Positions 8,048-15,888 of a stretch of 34,747 nucleotides of DNA are shown piece by piece. The translations under genes and the position numbers were made by a program. Source of the stretch: Myxococcales bacterium (GTDB taxonomy: Bacteria > Myxococcota_A > Bradymonadia > REDH01); NCBI GenBank assembly GCA_020633625.1, contig JACKDJ010000035.1:1-34747 (forward strand). Reading direction: 5' to 3'. Under the pieces are notes generated by a model. That model made no database searches. It had not been told where the DNA came from and saw only the letters and a program-made list of their open reading frames with translations. Position 1 is the first letter of the stretch. Every line of letters begins with the position of its first letter.

Positions 8048-8869
8048 ATGGCACACGAGCTTCTGAAATCGCCCCTCAAGGATCTGACGCGCCTCGCGCT
8101 TCTAGCGTTCGCGCTTGGCGCCTGTGGCACCGAAGCCGAGACGCTCCCGGACGCGAGCGAGGACGCGGCGGTCGACACGGTCGGCGACGTGGGCGCGGAC
8201 GTTGAGGTGGACGCTGACGTCGCTGAAGATGTCGAGGTCGGTGAGGACACGGACGTTCGTGAGGACGTGGAGATCGGCGAAGACACCGACGTCTCGATCG
8301 ACATCGAGATCGGCGAGGACACCGACGGCGGCGGCGCGTGCCCCGCTTCGCCGCCGATCGCGGAGAGCTGTGGCGGCGACGCCGAGGGGCTGCACTGCGA
8401 GTGGGGCATGGAGTGCTGCTGCGGCGACTGCTTCGCGTCGACGGTGTGCGACTGCCGCTCGGGCTCGTGGCAGTGCTACGCGACCGACGCTTGCTTCCGG
8501 TTCGACTGCACGGGCGCGTCGTGCTCGTCTGACGACGACTGCCGCCTTTGGAGCGGCGCGGCGAGCGGCGCGTGCGTCGATGGTGTCTGCGCTCCGGTCG
8601 ACTGCGCGGCGCAGGCCGATCGCGCGGCGTGCGACTCGGCGTCGGAGACGTGCCAGTGGGTCGAGCCGCCGGGCTGTGTCGACGAGTCGGCGCCTTCGCT
8701 CGGGGCCGCCGGCTGCTTCCCGAGCCAGTCGTGCGCGACGGCGTCGGACTGTCCGGCCGGTTACGCGTGCGAGCCGGAGCTGCAGGTAGCGCCGCGGTGC
8801 ATGTGGGACGAGCCGCTGTGCGACGCGTGCCAGCAGGTGCAGTCGCTTTGTGTGCCGCGCGGCGTCTGA
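8048..8869 (+). CDS. secreted lipoprotein with Asp/Val/Glu-rich spacer and Cys-rich domain
   Basis: The 273-residue product is taken from ATG 8048; an upstream in-frame start would add 13 residues. A hydrophobic segment 'LALLAFALGAC' ends in a lipobox. Residues 45-100 are an acidic spacer built partly from three 12-residue repeats of the type 'VEIGEDTDVSID'. The rest is Cys-rich with about 25 cysteines, in motifs such as 'CDCRSGSWQCYATDACFRF', 'CSSDDDCRLW' and 'CPAGYACEPEL', like the disulfide-bonded surface lipoproteins common in Myxococcota/Bradymonadota. No enzyme motif seen. The acidic repeats could bind Ca2+ but no canonical DxDxDG loop is present. It is transcribed alone, divergently from the GspF-like gene across a 187-bp gap with no other feature seen. 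Confidence 0.85.
   Translation: MAHELLKSPLKDLTRLALLAFALGACGTEAETLPDASEDAAVDTVGDVGADVEVDADVAEDVEVGEDTDVREDVEIGEDTDVSIDIEIGEDTDGGGACPASPPIAESCGGDAEGLHCEWGMECCCGDCFASTVCDCRSGSWQCYATDACFRFDCTGASCSSDDDCRLWSGAASGACVDGVCAPVDCAAQADRAACDSASETCQWVEPPGCVDESAPSLGAAGCFPSQSCATASDCPAGYACEPELQVAPRCMWDEPLCDACQQVQSLCVPRGV
8231..8338 (+). repeat. three tandem 36-bp repeats inside the lipoprotein gene
   Basis: Three in-frame units of 36 bp (8231-8266, 8267-8302, 8303-8338) encode 12-residue units beginning V/I-E-V/I-G-E-D-T-D. The core GEDTD is identical in protein while codons differ between copies (ggt/ggc, gag/gaa, acg/acc), so the duplication is old or kept at protein level. The unit adds length to an acidic spacer between the lipid anchor and the Cys-rich domain. 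Confidence 0.8.
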
Positions 8870-8984
8870 CGCCGCCGCCGGATCCGCGGCGTCGAGGTGG
8901 CCGACTTCGAGGTCGCCGATCTCGGGGCCGTCGACTTCGCGGCGGAGCCTGCGGACGGACGGTGCCGCGTCGCGGACCTGCTGA

Positions 8985-9257
8985 TCAGTCGGCCCGCACC
9001 ACGACGCCTAGCTGCTCGCAGAGCTCTGCCGCCTCGTAGGGGAGCGGCTCGACGCTCTCGAGCTCGATGCGGACGGGCGCCCACCAGTACCGGCTCTGAA
9101 AGGCGTGTGTCTCGAGCGCCGACAGAGCGGTGGCGATCTTCGCGCGGAGCAGCTCGGTGGTGTCGTCGTCCCACTCACCAAAGTGGTGGATCGAGATGAC
9201 GACCCAGCCGGTTCGCAGCCCGATCGCGTCGACGGTGTCGGTGCGCGATAGAGTCAC
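8985..9257 (-). CDS. small conserved protein, DUF6572-like
   Basis: The 90-residue product starts at a GTG that overlaps the stop of the preceding gene by 4 bp (GTGA), which fixes the start. Its beginning 'DTVDAIGL.TGWVVISI.HF.EWDDDT' and the following helix resemble small proteins with 'D.IDAIG...V.L.I.DHL.W' (DUF6572-type), whose function is unknown. There is no signal peptide or membrane segment. The protein is likely cytosolic and translated in step with the zinc-ribbon protein upstream. The family name is from memory of the motif and should be treated as tentative. Confidence 0.7.
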   Translation of the reverse strand: MTLSRTDTVDAIGLRTGWVVISIHHFGEWDDDTTELLRAKIATALSALETHAFQSRYWWAPVRIELESVEPLPYEAAELCEQLGVVVRAD

Positions 9258-10984
9258 GGCAGCCTCGCGTTCAGGAGCTGGACGAGCGCGTTGAGCTCTG
9301 CGTCTGCGTCGATTCGAGCGGCGCGGACCACCGCGGGGATGATGTCGAGCTCGGTGTCGCCGACCTCGAGCACTGGCGCGCCGCGCCCGTCGGGGCCGTC
9401 AACCCAGCGCGCGGGTTCGCCGAGGGTGCGGGCGGCGACGCTCCCAACGTACGAGGCGGCGAGGAGGAGGAGGGGGTACGGAGGGTCTCCGACCCCGTCG
9501 TCGCGGAGGGCGTCGAGGATAGCGGCGACGTCGGCGAGCGACTCCGTCGTGAAGTCGAGCGGGCGGCCGAAGTAGGTCTGGGCGGCGTCTGCGAACGCTT
9601 CGGCGTTCACGTCGGCGAGCACCATCGTGCAGTCGGCGTCGGCGTCGAGGAGGAGGGCGCTGCGGGGCGTTCCCGCGAGCAGCGCGAGGGTGGCGTACGG
9701 GAGCGGCTGTCGCGCGAGGGGGACGATGACGGCGTCGTCGCCGAGCGCGCGGGCGGCGCGGGCGGTGGCGGCGAGCGTCTGGTGGAGGGCGCGCGTGGGG
9801 AGCTGGTCGACGACGAAGAAGCGGAAGCGTCGGCCGGTGTCGTCTTCGAAGAGGAGGTCGCCGGCGATCGCGGCGCCCGCAGGCGTGACCAGAGGCTGAG
9901 GTGCGGTGTCGACGGTTCCGCAGGGCCGCAGCTCGTCTGCGAGCGCTTCGAGGTAGCCGGCGCGGTCTTGCGCGGCGCTCCAGTCCGGGAGGGGGAGCGC
10001 GAGGACGTCGAGCCAGTGGGTGGCGACGGCCGCCGCGGTCAGGTCTCCTGCGTTGGCGGCGTGGCGCTCGAGTGTGTCGAGCGCGTCGACGAGCGGGGCC
10101 ACGATCGCGGCGGTTCCGACGAGGGCCTTCGCTGCGACGACGCTGTCGGGCTCTGTGATCTGCAGCGCCTGCGCGGCACGCTCGGTCGCGCCGAGCCGGC
10201 GGGCGCGGGCGGCGGTGACGACCAGGTCCGGGAGCAGGTCGACGTCGCCGGACGCCTCGAACGCGCGCGCGAGCGTCTCGCTGGCCGCGGCGTCGTCGTC
10301 GAGCCGGCGGTAGAGGCCCGCCAGGTCGATGAGCGCTGCGGAGGTCGCGGGTCCTGCGGCGAGGGCGCGCTCCAGGTAGCGAGCGGCCACCGCGTCGAGT
10401 CCGCGGTCTGCGGCCAGTCGCGCGAGCTCACGCAGCAGCGTGGCGTCTTCGCCGGCAGTCGAGAGGAGCTCCGCGAGCGCCCGGAGCGCCGCATCGGCGT
10501 CGTCGGGCGCGTCGGCTTCGGCCTGGGCCGCACAGCGTCGGAGCTCGGCGTCTCGGTCGACGCTGTCTAGACGAGGATCCGCGGGGTCGAGCTCTTCGAG
10601 CTCGTCGGCGTCGAGCCGCGCCAGCCAGAGCGCGCGACGCACGCGCAGGCGTCCGTCGTCGGTGGTGGAGACGTGGATCTCGACGCCGAGGTGCCCGCCG
10701 AGTCGCGGGGAGAATGCGAGGTACAGCGTCTCGCTGTCGGGCGCTCGTTCGGGGCGTCGGTCACACGAGGGGCACGGGCTGTCGAGGTCGATGGCGATCG
10801 CGATCAGCCCCTCCTGGACCGACTGCAGTGAGCCGCGCGCGAGCGGATCGAGCCGGCGCTTGACGAGCCGCGGCTCGTCGCACTCGGGGCACGTGAGCGT
10901 CTGGTAGGATGCTTCGGTCGCGAACACGCCGAGCCTCCGCGCTAGCGCCCGCTCGTGATCGAGCCAGTCGGCGAGATCGCTCAC
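9254..10984 (-). CDS. zinc-ribbon and helical-repeat (TPR-like) protein, unknown function
   Basis: The 576-residue product starts at GTG 10984 in a GTGA overlap with the stop of the oxidoreductase gene; the frame stays open further upstream but that part is antisense-like Arg/Pro-rich sequence. Near the N-terminus are two Cys pairs, 'CPEC' (about residue 33) and 'CPSC' (about residue 75), a probable Zn-binding unit. Residues 160-330 form Ala/Leu-rich helix pairs ('LRELARLAADRGLDAVAARYLERALA', given here only as its character) typical of TPR-type repeats. The C-terminal 250 residues have alternating strands and helices with no motif that I recognise. No signal peptide. Coupling to an FMN oxidoreductase and to the DUF6572-like protein suggests a shared process. 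Confidence 0.8.
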   Translation of the reverse strand: MSDLADWLDHERALARRLGVFATEASYQTLTCPECDEPRLVKRRLDPLARGSLQSVQEGLIAIAIDLDSPCPSCDRRPERAPDSETLYLAFSPRLGGHLGVEIHVSTTDDGRLRVRRALWLARLDADELEELDPADPRLDSVDRDAELRRCAAQAEADAPDDADAALRALAELLSTAGEDATLLRELARLAADRGLDAVAARYLERALAAGPATSAALIDLAGLYRRLDDDAAASETLARAFEASGDVDLLPDLVVTAARARRLGATERAAQALQITEPDSVVAAKALVGTAAIVAPLVDALDTLERHAANAGDLTAAAVATHWLDVLALPLPDWSAAQDRAGYLEALADELRPCGTVDTAPQPLVTPAGAAIAGDLLFEDDTGRRFRFFVVDQLPTRALHQTLAATARAARALGDDAVIVPLARQPLPYATLALLAGTPRSALLLDADADCTMVLADVNAEAFADAAQTYFGRPLDFTTESLADVAAILDALRDDGVGDPPYPLLLLAASYVGSVAARTLGEPARWVDGPDGRGAPVLEVGDTELDIIPAVVRAARIDADAELNALVQLLNARLP

Positions 10985-12084
10985 GCGGGCTCGTCCGCGA
11001 CGAATCCCGGCCAGCGCCGCATGTAGGCCGCGAAGGCGGGTGAGAGCGCGCGCTCCGCGAGCTCGTCGAGCGTGAGGGGTGGTCGCCGTGGCGCGAAGCC
11101 CGGGCGCTGCGCATCGGTGGGCCACGCCGGGTTCGCGATCGCGCAGCGGCCGAGCGCCACGGCGTCGGCGCCGCGCGCGATGGCGGCCTCGCAGTCGGCG
11201 ACGGTCCAGAGGTTGCCGGCGGCGATCAGGCTGACGCGGTCGGGCAGCGCGGCGCGGAACAGCGGGATCGGGTGCTCGGTCGGCTTCGCTCGTGCGGGGA
11301 GCGAGGCGTCCCAGAGCGAGAGGTGGATGAAGTCGACGCCGTCGTCGGCGAGCCACTTCGCGACCTGCACGGACTCGTCGAGGTCGAGCGGCGGTGGTCC
11401 GGTGGGCGCCGCCGTGCCCCACCACTCGGGTGAGAGGCGGACGCCGATCGTGAAGCCGGCAGGGGTCGCGGCGCGGCACGCGGCCAGGACGGACCGAAGC
11501 AGGCGGGCGCGGCCTTCGAGGTCGACACCCCAGGTGTCAACGCGGGTGTTCGTGCTGCGCGCGAGGAACTGGCTGAGCAAGTAGCCATGGGCGCCGTGCA
11601 GCTCGATCCCATCGACGCCAGCGCTCGCCACGCGGGCTGCGGCGCGGGCGAACGCGTCGATGACACCGTTGATGTCGTCGTCGGTGCCGGCGCGCGTGCC
11701 GTCCGAGGCATCGGGGGCCCAACGCGCGGCGGACGGGACGGCGCGGGCGCCACCGTGGAAGAGCTGCGGGACGAGGGTGGCGCCATGCGCGTGGCACATC
11801 GCGGCGAGGCGCGCCCAGCCGTCGAGCGTCCGATCGGAGTCGCAGCCGAGCGCGCCGGGCCAGCCGCGTCCCTCTGGGGAGACGTGGGTGGCGCACGACT
11901 CGATGACGCCGAAGCCGCCGGCGGCGCGCGCCTCGAGCCAGCGGAGCTCGTCGTCGGAGAGCGTGCCGTCTTCGTGGGACTGCTGGTTCGTCATCGGGGC
12001 GAGCCAGAGTCGGTTCCGGCACTCGATGCGGCCGATGTGGACGGGGTCGAAGAGCGCGGGTGTCTGCGCGGGTGCTTCTGTCAC
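10981..12084 (-). CDS. old yellow enzyme family NADH:flavin oxidoreductase
   Basis: The 367-residue product is an FMN-dependent TIM-barrel ene-reductase-type enzyme. Family marks are 'LFDPVHIGRIECRNRLWLAP' at the start, the substrate-site strand 'LVPQLFHGGAR', 'GIELHGAHGYLLSQFLA' in mid-protein and the phosphate-binding end 'LIAAGNLWTVADCEAAIARG...VALGR'. These enzymes reduce activated C=C bonds with NAD(P)H; the substrate here cannot be read from sequence. GTG 12084 is chosen because the family usually starts close to 'LFDP' and a candidate promoter at 12141-12169 would start transcripts after the alternative GTG at 12147. First gene of a three-gene coupled operon. Confidence 0.9.
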   Translation of the reverse strand: MTEAPAQTPALFDPVHIGRIECRNRLWLAPMTNQQSHEDGTLSDDELRWLEARAAGGFGVIESCATHVSPEGRGWPGALGCDSDRTLDGWARLAAMCHAHGATLVPQLFHGGARAVPSAARWAPDASDGTRAGTDDDINGVIDAFARAAARVASAGVDGIELHGAHGYLLSQFLARSTNTRVDTWGVDLEGRARLLRSVLAACRAATPAGFTIGVRLSPEWWGTAAPTGPPPLDLDESVQVAKWLADDGVDFIHLSLWDASLPARAKPTEHPIPLFRAALPDRVSLIAAGNLWTVADCEAAIARGADAVALGRCAIANPAWPTDAQRPGFAPRRPPLTLDELAERALSPAFAAYMRRWPGFVADEPA

Positions 12085-12140
12085 GGGGTGTCTGCCGAGG
12101 CTTCGCGGGAGGCGTCGCGTTGACCCTCCGAGGGGCGAAC

Positions 12141-12169
12141 AGTACACTCCAGCGCAATGGTGCGCGCAA
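12141..12169 (-). promoter_or_regulatory. candidate sigma70-type promoter of the oxidoreductase operon
   Basis: On the minus strand TTGCGC (12169-12164, 4/6 to TTGACA) is followed after 17 bp by TGTACT (12146-12141, 4/6 to TATAAT). A transcript would begin near 12134, about 50 nt before GTG 12084. The site lies in the 167-bp divergent gap shared with the radical-SAM gene. An eye-read match in GC-rich DNA, so of modest weight. Confidence 0.35.
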
Positions 12170-12251
12170 CCGGTAACGTGACAGTGGTCCTCGCCCGTTG
12201 GTGCCCCCGCGCGCCGGTTGGGTGTGTCCGTCGCGCTGCTCGTCGTTCGTT

Positions 12252-14201
12252 ATGACGGCGGGTCCGTCGTCGGTTCGCCTCTCGGCGATGGGGGCGTGCG
12301 AGCCCCGCTGCCCGTCGTGTGTGGCGTGTGCGGAGCGGTCACCGATGTCGCTCGCGGACGCGCGGCGCCGGGCAGCCGACGCGCGTGACGTCGTCGTTGG
12401 CGGGGGTGACGGGACACGCTGGCCGGGGCTGCGAGAGTTCGTGGAATCACTACCTTCGGGCGGACGAGTGACCGTCGAGGCGCCGGCGCGGTCACTGGAT
12501 GCGGAGACGCTCGGGCGGCTGCGGGCGGATGGGGTCGCGGGGCTCGTCGTTCAGGTCGAGGCGGCCGGGCCGAAGGCGGTCGCGGCGCTTGGGGTTGGGG
12601 ACGGCGAGGCCGTCGGGCGCGCTGCTTCTGCGCTGGGGTTCGAGGTCTCGTATCGCGTTTGCGCGCGCCCGCGGACGTTCCCGTCGCTGCTGGCGTTCGC
12701 TGCTCGCGTGGCGCCGGCGCGTGTGGAGCTCGAGCTCGTGCGTGAGGACTGGGGAAAGGCGCCGGTCGAGCTCCCGCTCGCTCCGCTGGAGCACGCGCTG
12801 ACGCTGCTCGACAACGTCGTGTTCAGCGGGGCGCGGGACGCGAGAGCGGGCTACGCACCGCCTTGCGCGCTGCCGACGGTGTGGGGTTCGAAGCCGTGGA
12901 TCTGGCGCTCGGTGCTGTCGCCGGGGCAGGGGCGAAATGAGACGTTTCGGCGCTGTGCTGGGTGCGCGATCGCGGAGGGGTGTCGCTTCGCCGACGCGGG
13001 GGGACTCCCGCTTGAAGGGCTCGCCGCGGTCGACGCCAGCGCGGTCTCACCTCCGGATGAGGCGTCGGGTTCGGGGAGGCGCGGCCGGGTCGGGGCGCCG
13101 GCGGTGATCCGCGGCTCGGTCCCGGCGTCGGCGGCAGTGTGCGTCGCGCCGTGGACGACGCTCGAGATCCTCGATCCGTCGGCGCGGGCCTACCAGTGCT
13201 GCAGCGAGTGGACGCGCGGCGATCGCGGGGACCTCGTCGCGGCCGGGTCGATCGAGGCGGTGTGGAACGGTGAGGGCTATCGTCGCGCGCGGCGGATCAT
13301 GGCGGGCCGCGAGGCCGGGACGCTGTGCGAGGCGATCTGCCCGCGTCTGTACGATCGCGCGCTGGGTGCAGAGCGATTCGAGATCCAACCGGGCACGGAC
13401 GCGTACGTCGCCAACCAGCTCGCGCTGGCCGACGACATCGCGCGCGGCCGAGACGAGGCGACCGGACAGCCGCTGTACGTCGCGATTGCGCCGAGCACGT
13501 ACTGCAACTTCGACTGCATCATGTGTGTGTGCGGGCGGACGCCGCGGCAGGACCTGCCGGACTCGATCTACGAGGACCTTCCGCGGCTGTTTCCGACGCT
13601 TCGCGCCTTGACGCTGCTGGGTGGAGAGCCGCTGGCGAACCCGAAGACCGTCGAGCTCGTCGCGGCTCTCGACCGCGAGAAGTACCCGGACGCGTCGGTA
13701 AGTCTTGTCACAAACGGCAGCCTGCTCGGTCGGCAGATGCTGTCGCGGCTCGCCCGGTGCCAGTTCGGCAGCGTGACGGTCAGCCTGAACGCAGGGACGT
13801 CCGAGTCGTTCGACCGAGTGCAGCGCGGCGCGTCGCTCGAGCGCGTGCTGGCGAACGTGGACGCGCTGTTGGAGCTTCGGCGCGACACGCGCCAGGAGTT
13901 CCCTGTTGTGCTGAGCTTCGTGGTGCAGCCGGCGGCGATCGACACGCTGTTGGACTTTGGCGAGCTCGCGCGCGTGCGGCGGCTCCCGGTTCGGCTTCTG
14001 CCCCTCAACCTCGGCGGGGTGTCGGAGCTGGATTTCTACGGAGATCCCGCGCAGGTGGCGCAAGTCGACGCCTTTCTCGAGCGGTTCGAGTCTTTCGCGC
14101 GCGGCGCCGTCGGTGTGGACGAGTCGCTGCGAGAGGCGTGGCTTCGCGAGGCTCGCGGTGCCCGCGGCGCGCTCTCGGCTTCGGCGCGGCCGGCGCGATG
14201 A
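12252..14201 (+). CDS. protein with two radical-SAM CX3CX2C motifs and SPASM-like Cys clusters
   Basis: The 649-residue product (from ATG 12252; ATG 12288 is an alternative) carries two radical-SAM signatures. The first, 'CEPRCPSC' (Cys16, 20, 23), is followed by a barrel-like stretch ('GGGDGTRWPGLREFVESLP'), then Cys205, 235, 238 and 244 in a twitch/SPASM-like arrangement ('CAGCAIAEGC'). A second SPASM-like part begins 'CVAPW' (Cys297), with 'QCC' at 316-317, 'SIEAVWNGEGYRRARR' and 'CEAICP'. The second radical-SAM core starts at 'CNFDCIMC' (Cys418, 422, 425), followed by 'LTLLGGEPLANP' (the GGE motif), 'VTNGSLL' and 'VSLNAG'. Such enzymes use a [4Fe-4S] cluster to make 5'-deoxyadenosyl radicals; the substrate is unknown. 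It overlaps the methyltransferase gene by ATGA. Confidence 0.88.
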   Translation: MTAGPSSVRLSAMGACEPRCPSCVACAERSPMSLADARRRAADARDVVVGGGDGTRWPGLREFVESLPSGGRVTVEAPARSLDAETLGRLRADGVAGLVVQVEAAGPKAVAALGVGDGEAVGRAASALGFEVSYRVCARPRTFPSLLAFAARVAPARVELELVREDWGKAPVELPLAPLEHALTLLDNVVFSGARDARAGYAPPCALPTVWGSKPWIWRSVLSPGQGRNETFRRCAGCAIAEGCRFADAGGLPLEGLAAVDASAVSPPDEASGSGRRGRVGAPAVIRGSVPASAAVCVAPWTTLEILDPSARAYQCCSEWTRGDRGDLVAAGSIEAVWNGEGYRRARRIMAGREAGTLCEAICPRLYDRALGAERFEIQPGTDAYVANQLALADDIARGRDEATGQPLYVAIAPSTYCNFDCIMCVCGRTPRQDLPDSIYEDLPRLFPTLRALTLLGGEPLANPKTVELVAALDREKYPDASVSLVTNGSLLGRQMLSRLARCQFGSVTVSLNAGTSESFDRVQRGASLERVLANVDALLELRRDTRQEFPVVLSFVVQPAAIDTLLDFGELARVRRLPVRLLPLNLGGVSELDFYGDPAQVAQVDAFLERFESFARGAVGVDESLREAWLREARGARGALSASARPAR

Positions 14202-15025
14202 GCGGCCTCGTTCGAGTCGCGCGGCGTCCCGACGGCTGGATGGCCCCGGGGCCGCGGCCGGCGGGCTTCGACGCGTGCGGCGGGCCGCGCGAGCACGAAG
14301 ACCTGTGCTTTTTGAGCGGCGACTGGCGGATTTTTCAGCGCGTCGACGGCCATCGTTGGTCGCTGGACGACTTGGTTACCGCGTGGGTCGCGGTCAGTGC
14401 GGGTCCCGAGCCGGAGGCGCACCTCGATCTTGGGTGCGGCATCGGGTCGGTGCTGATGATGGTGGCATGGGCGTACCCGGCGGCGGAGGGTGTCGGGGTC
14501 GAAGCGCAGGTTTTGAGCGCGGGGCTGGCGCGGCGCTCGCTCGCGTACAACGGCGCGACCGGGCGGGTGTCGGTCGTCGAGGGTGACTTTCGCGCCGTCG
14601 CGCCGGCACGCGTCGGGGGGTGGCCGCTGATCACGGGGACGCCGCCGTACTTTGCGGTCGGGGCGGCGGTGGAGTCGCGCGCGGTTCAGAAGGGGCCGTG
14701 TCGCGTGGAGCACCGTGGCGGCGTCGAAGATTACCTTCGGGCGGGGTCTGCGCTGCTCGCGGACGACGGTCGGTTCGTGTTCTGCGCGGCGCACGGGCAG
14801 ACGGCGCGGGTCGAGTCGGAGGCGGCGTCTCTGGGGTTCGAGCTCGCGCGGCTCGACGTCGTGCCCAAGGCAGGGAAGGCGCCGCTGATCTCGGTGTTCA
14901 CGGCGCAGCGGCGGTCGGTTTCGGAGTGGGCGCGGAGCGGGGTGTTGGAGGTTCGGGACGTCGAGGGGCAGTGGACGGGGGCGTTTCGCGAGGTGCGGGC
15001 GCGGCTCGGGATGCCGGCGGGCTGA
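14198..15025 (+). CDS. TrmN6/YfiC-like SAM-dependent methyltransferase
   Basis: The 275-residue product starts at ATG 14198, overlapping the radical-SAM stop by 4 bp. It is a class I Rossmann methyltransferase: SAM motif I 'HLDLGCGIGSVLMMVAW' (about residues 70-86), motif II region 'GVGVEAQVLSAGLARRSLAYN', and a motif IV 'GTPPYF' in the place of the N6-adenine methyltransferase NPPY. Beginning 'LSGDWRIFQRVDGHRWSLDDLVTAW' matches the tRNA1(Val) A37 methyltransferase (TrmN6) pattern, which suggests a nucleic acid substrate. Thr in place of the catalytic Asn is unusual and could mean another target atom. The coupling with a radical-SAM protein suggests consecutive modifications, which is inference. 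Confidence 0.85.
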   Translation: MSGLVRVARRPDGWMAPGPRPAGFDACGGPREHEDLCFLSGDWRIFQRVDGHRWSLDDLVTAWVAVSAGPEPEAHLDLGCGIGSVLMMVAWAYPAAEGVGVEAQVLSAGLARRSLAYNGATGRVSVVEGDFRAVAPARVGGWPLITGTPPYFAVGAAVESRAVQKGPCRVEHRGGVEDYLRAGSALLADDGRFVFCAAHGQTARVESEAASLGFELARLDVVPKAGKAPLISVFTAQRRSVSEWARSGVLEVRDVEGQWTGAFREVRARLGMPAG

Positions 15026-15062
15026 CTTGCGCTCCGCCGGCTGACTGACGCTCCGCCGGCTG
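15013..15062 (+). terminator. hairpin with two alternative 3' arms over the methyltransferase stop
   Basis: GCCGGCGG at 15013-15020 pairs perfectly with CCGCCGGC at 15034-15041 (8 bp, 13-nt loop containing the TGA at 15023-15025). The 14-bp word CGCTCCGCCGGCTG occurs twice, at 15030-15043 and 15049-15062, so a second identical 3' arm is offered 19 nt later. No T-tract follows. It may be a factor-dependent or GC-only terminator. The remainder of 15026-15457 holds a further 6-bp hairpin (15297-15311) and no gene or RNA that I can support. Confidence 0.35.
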
Positions 15063-15457
15063 CGACGAGCGTGCACTTCGGGTTATGGACGGCTCGATTC
15101 CAGGGCGGGACTGGCGACCAGTGCGTCGGGTGGACGGTCGTACGCGCTCGGTGACACAGAGGTGTCACCCGATGACAGCCGCGCAATTGCGGCGGTCGGC
15201 CGAACCGGTACTTTCGCGTCACGACAACAGCTCAGCGCGCCCACGAGGCGGCCGCCCGAGGGTCGGAGGTCAAACGGGGGGATGGCCCAAGCGGCTCGGG
15301 GGACACCCCCGGGCCCTTGGTGCGTCCGGCGCCCGAGGTTGGTATCGAACGCGGGTGCGGGGTCTGGTGTCGATCGCGGGTCCGGCGCGGGTCGTCGGGT
15401 TGCATTTTCCCGTGAGAACGCGTAGATGGGCGACCCTTCTCGTGCTCGGAGCCGGCC

Positions 15458-15850
15458 GTGTCGGACCACATCTCTGAAGACCTGCGTCGCGCGGTAAAGC
15501 TGTTCAACCGGTGGCAGTTCCAGGAGGCGTTCGACGCCTTCACGGCGCTCGCGGCCGAGGCCGAAGGCCGCGACCAGGTGTTCCTGGAGGGCCTCGCGAA
15601 CCTGTCGGCGGGGTTTCACCGGATCTGGCACAAGGGAGGGGAGCCGAACGCGATGGTGGCGTACTGCCAGCGCGGCATGGAGATGCTGGCGCCGTTCGGG
15701 AAGGGGTCGATGAACATCCAGCTCGACGGCTTCGAGGAGCGGCTGAAGCTGTGCCTCGACGAGGCGATGCGGTGGCGTCGCGGCGACGAGGAGATCTTCA
15801 ACCGCGACATCATCCCGCGCCTGGACTTCAAGGGCGGCGACGACGCGTAG
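15458..15850 (+). CDS. DUF309 domain protein
   Basis: The 130-residue product starts at GTG 15458. Its pattern 'AVKLFNRWQFQEAFDAFTALAAEAEGRDQVFLEGLANLSAGFHRIWHKG', quoted here in part as 'LFNRWQFQEAFDAF' and 'LANLSAGFHRIWHKG', is the DUF309 all-helical fold, in which conserved Glu, His and Trp residues line a pocket. In this copy Phe replaces the usual His/Trp of 'EAHE.WE', so the pocket may be altered. No signal peptide; cytosolic. Function of the family is not established. It stands alone between a 430-bp gap with no gene and the convergent amidohydrolase gene (38 bp away). Confidence 0.8.
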   Translation: MSDHISEDLRRAVKLFNRWQFQEAFDAFTALAAEAEGRDQVFLEGLANLSAGFHRIWHKGGEPNAMVAYCQRGMEMLAPFGKGSMNIQLDGFEERLKLCLDEAMRWRRGDEEIFNRDIIPRLDFKGGDDA

Positions 15851-15888
15851 CGTCTCGACTTCCGGGGCGGCGACGACTCGGGCGGAGG

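Noticed and set aside
15281..15330. tRNA-like stretch beginning GATGGCCCAAGCGG with a following hairpin
   Set aside because: No TTCGA loop, anticodon stem or CCA-end pairing could be placed. Left as unassigned DNA.
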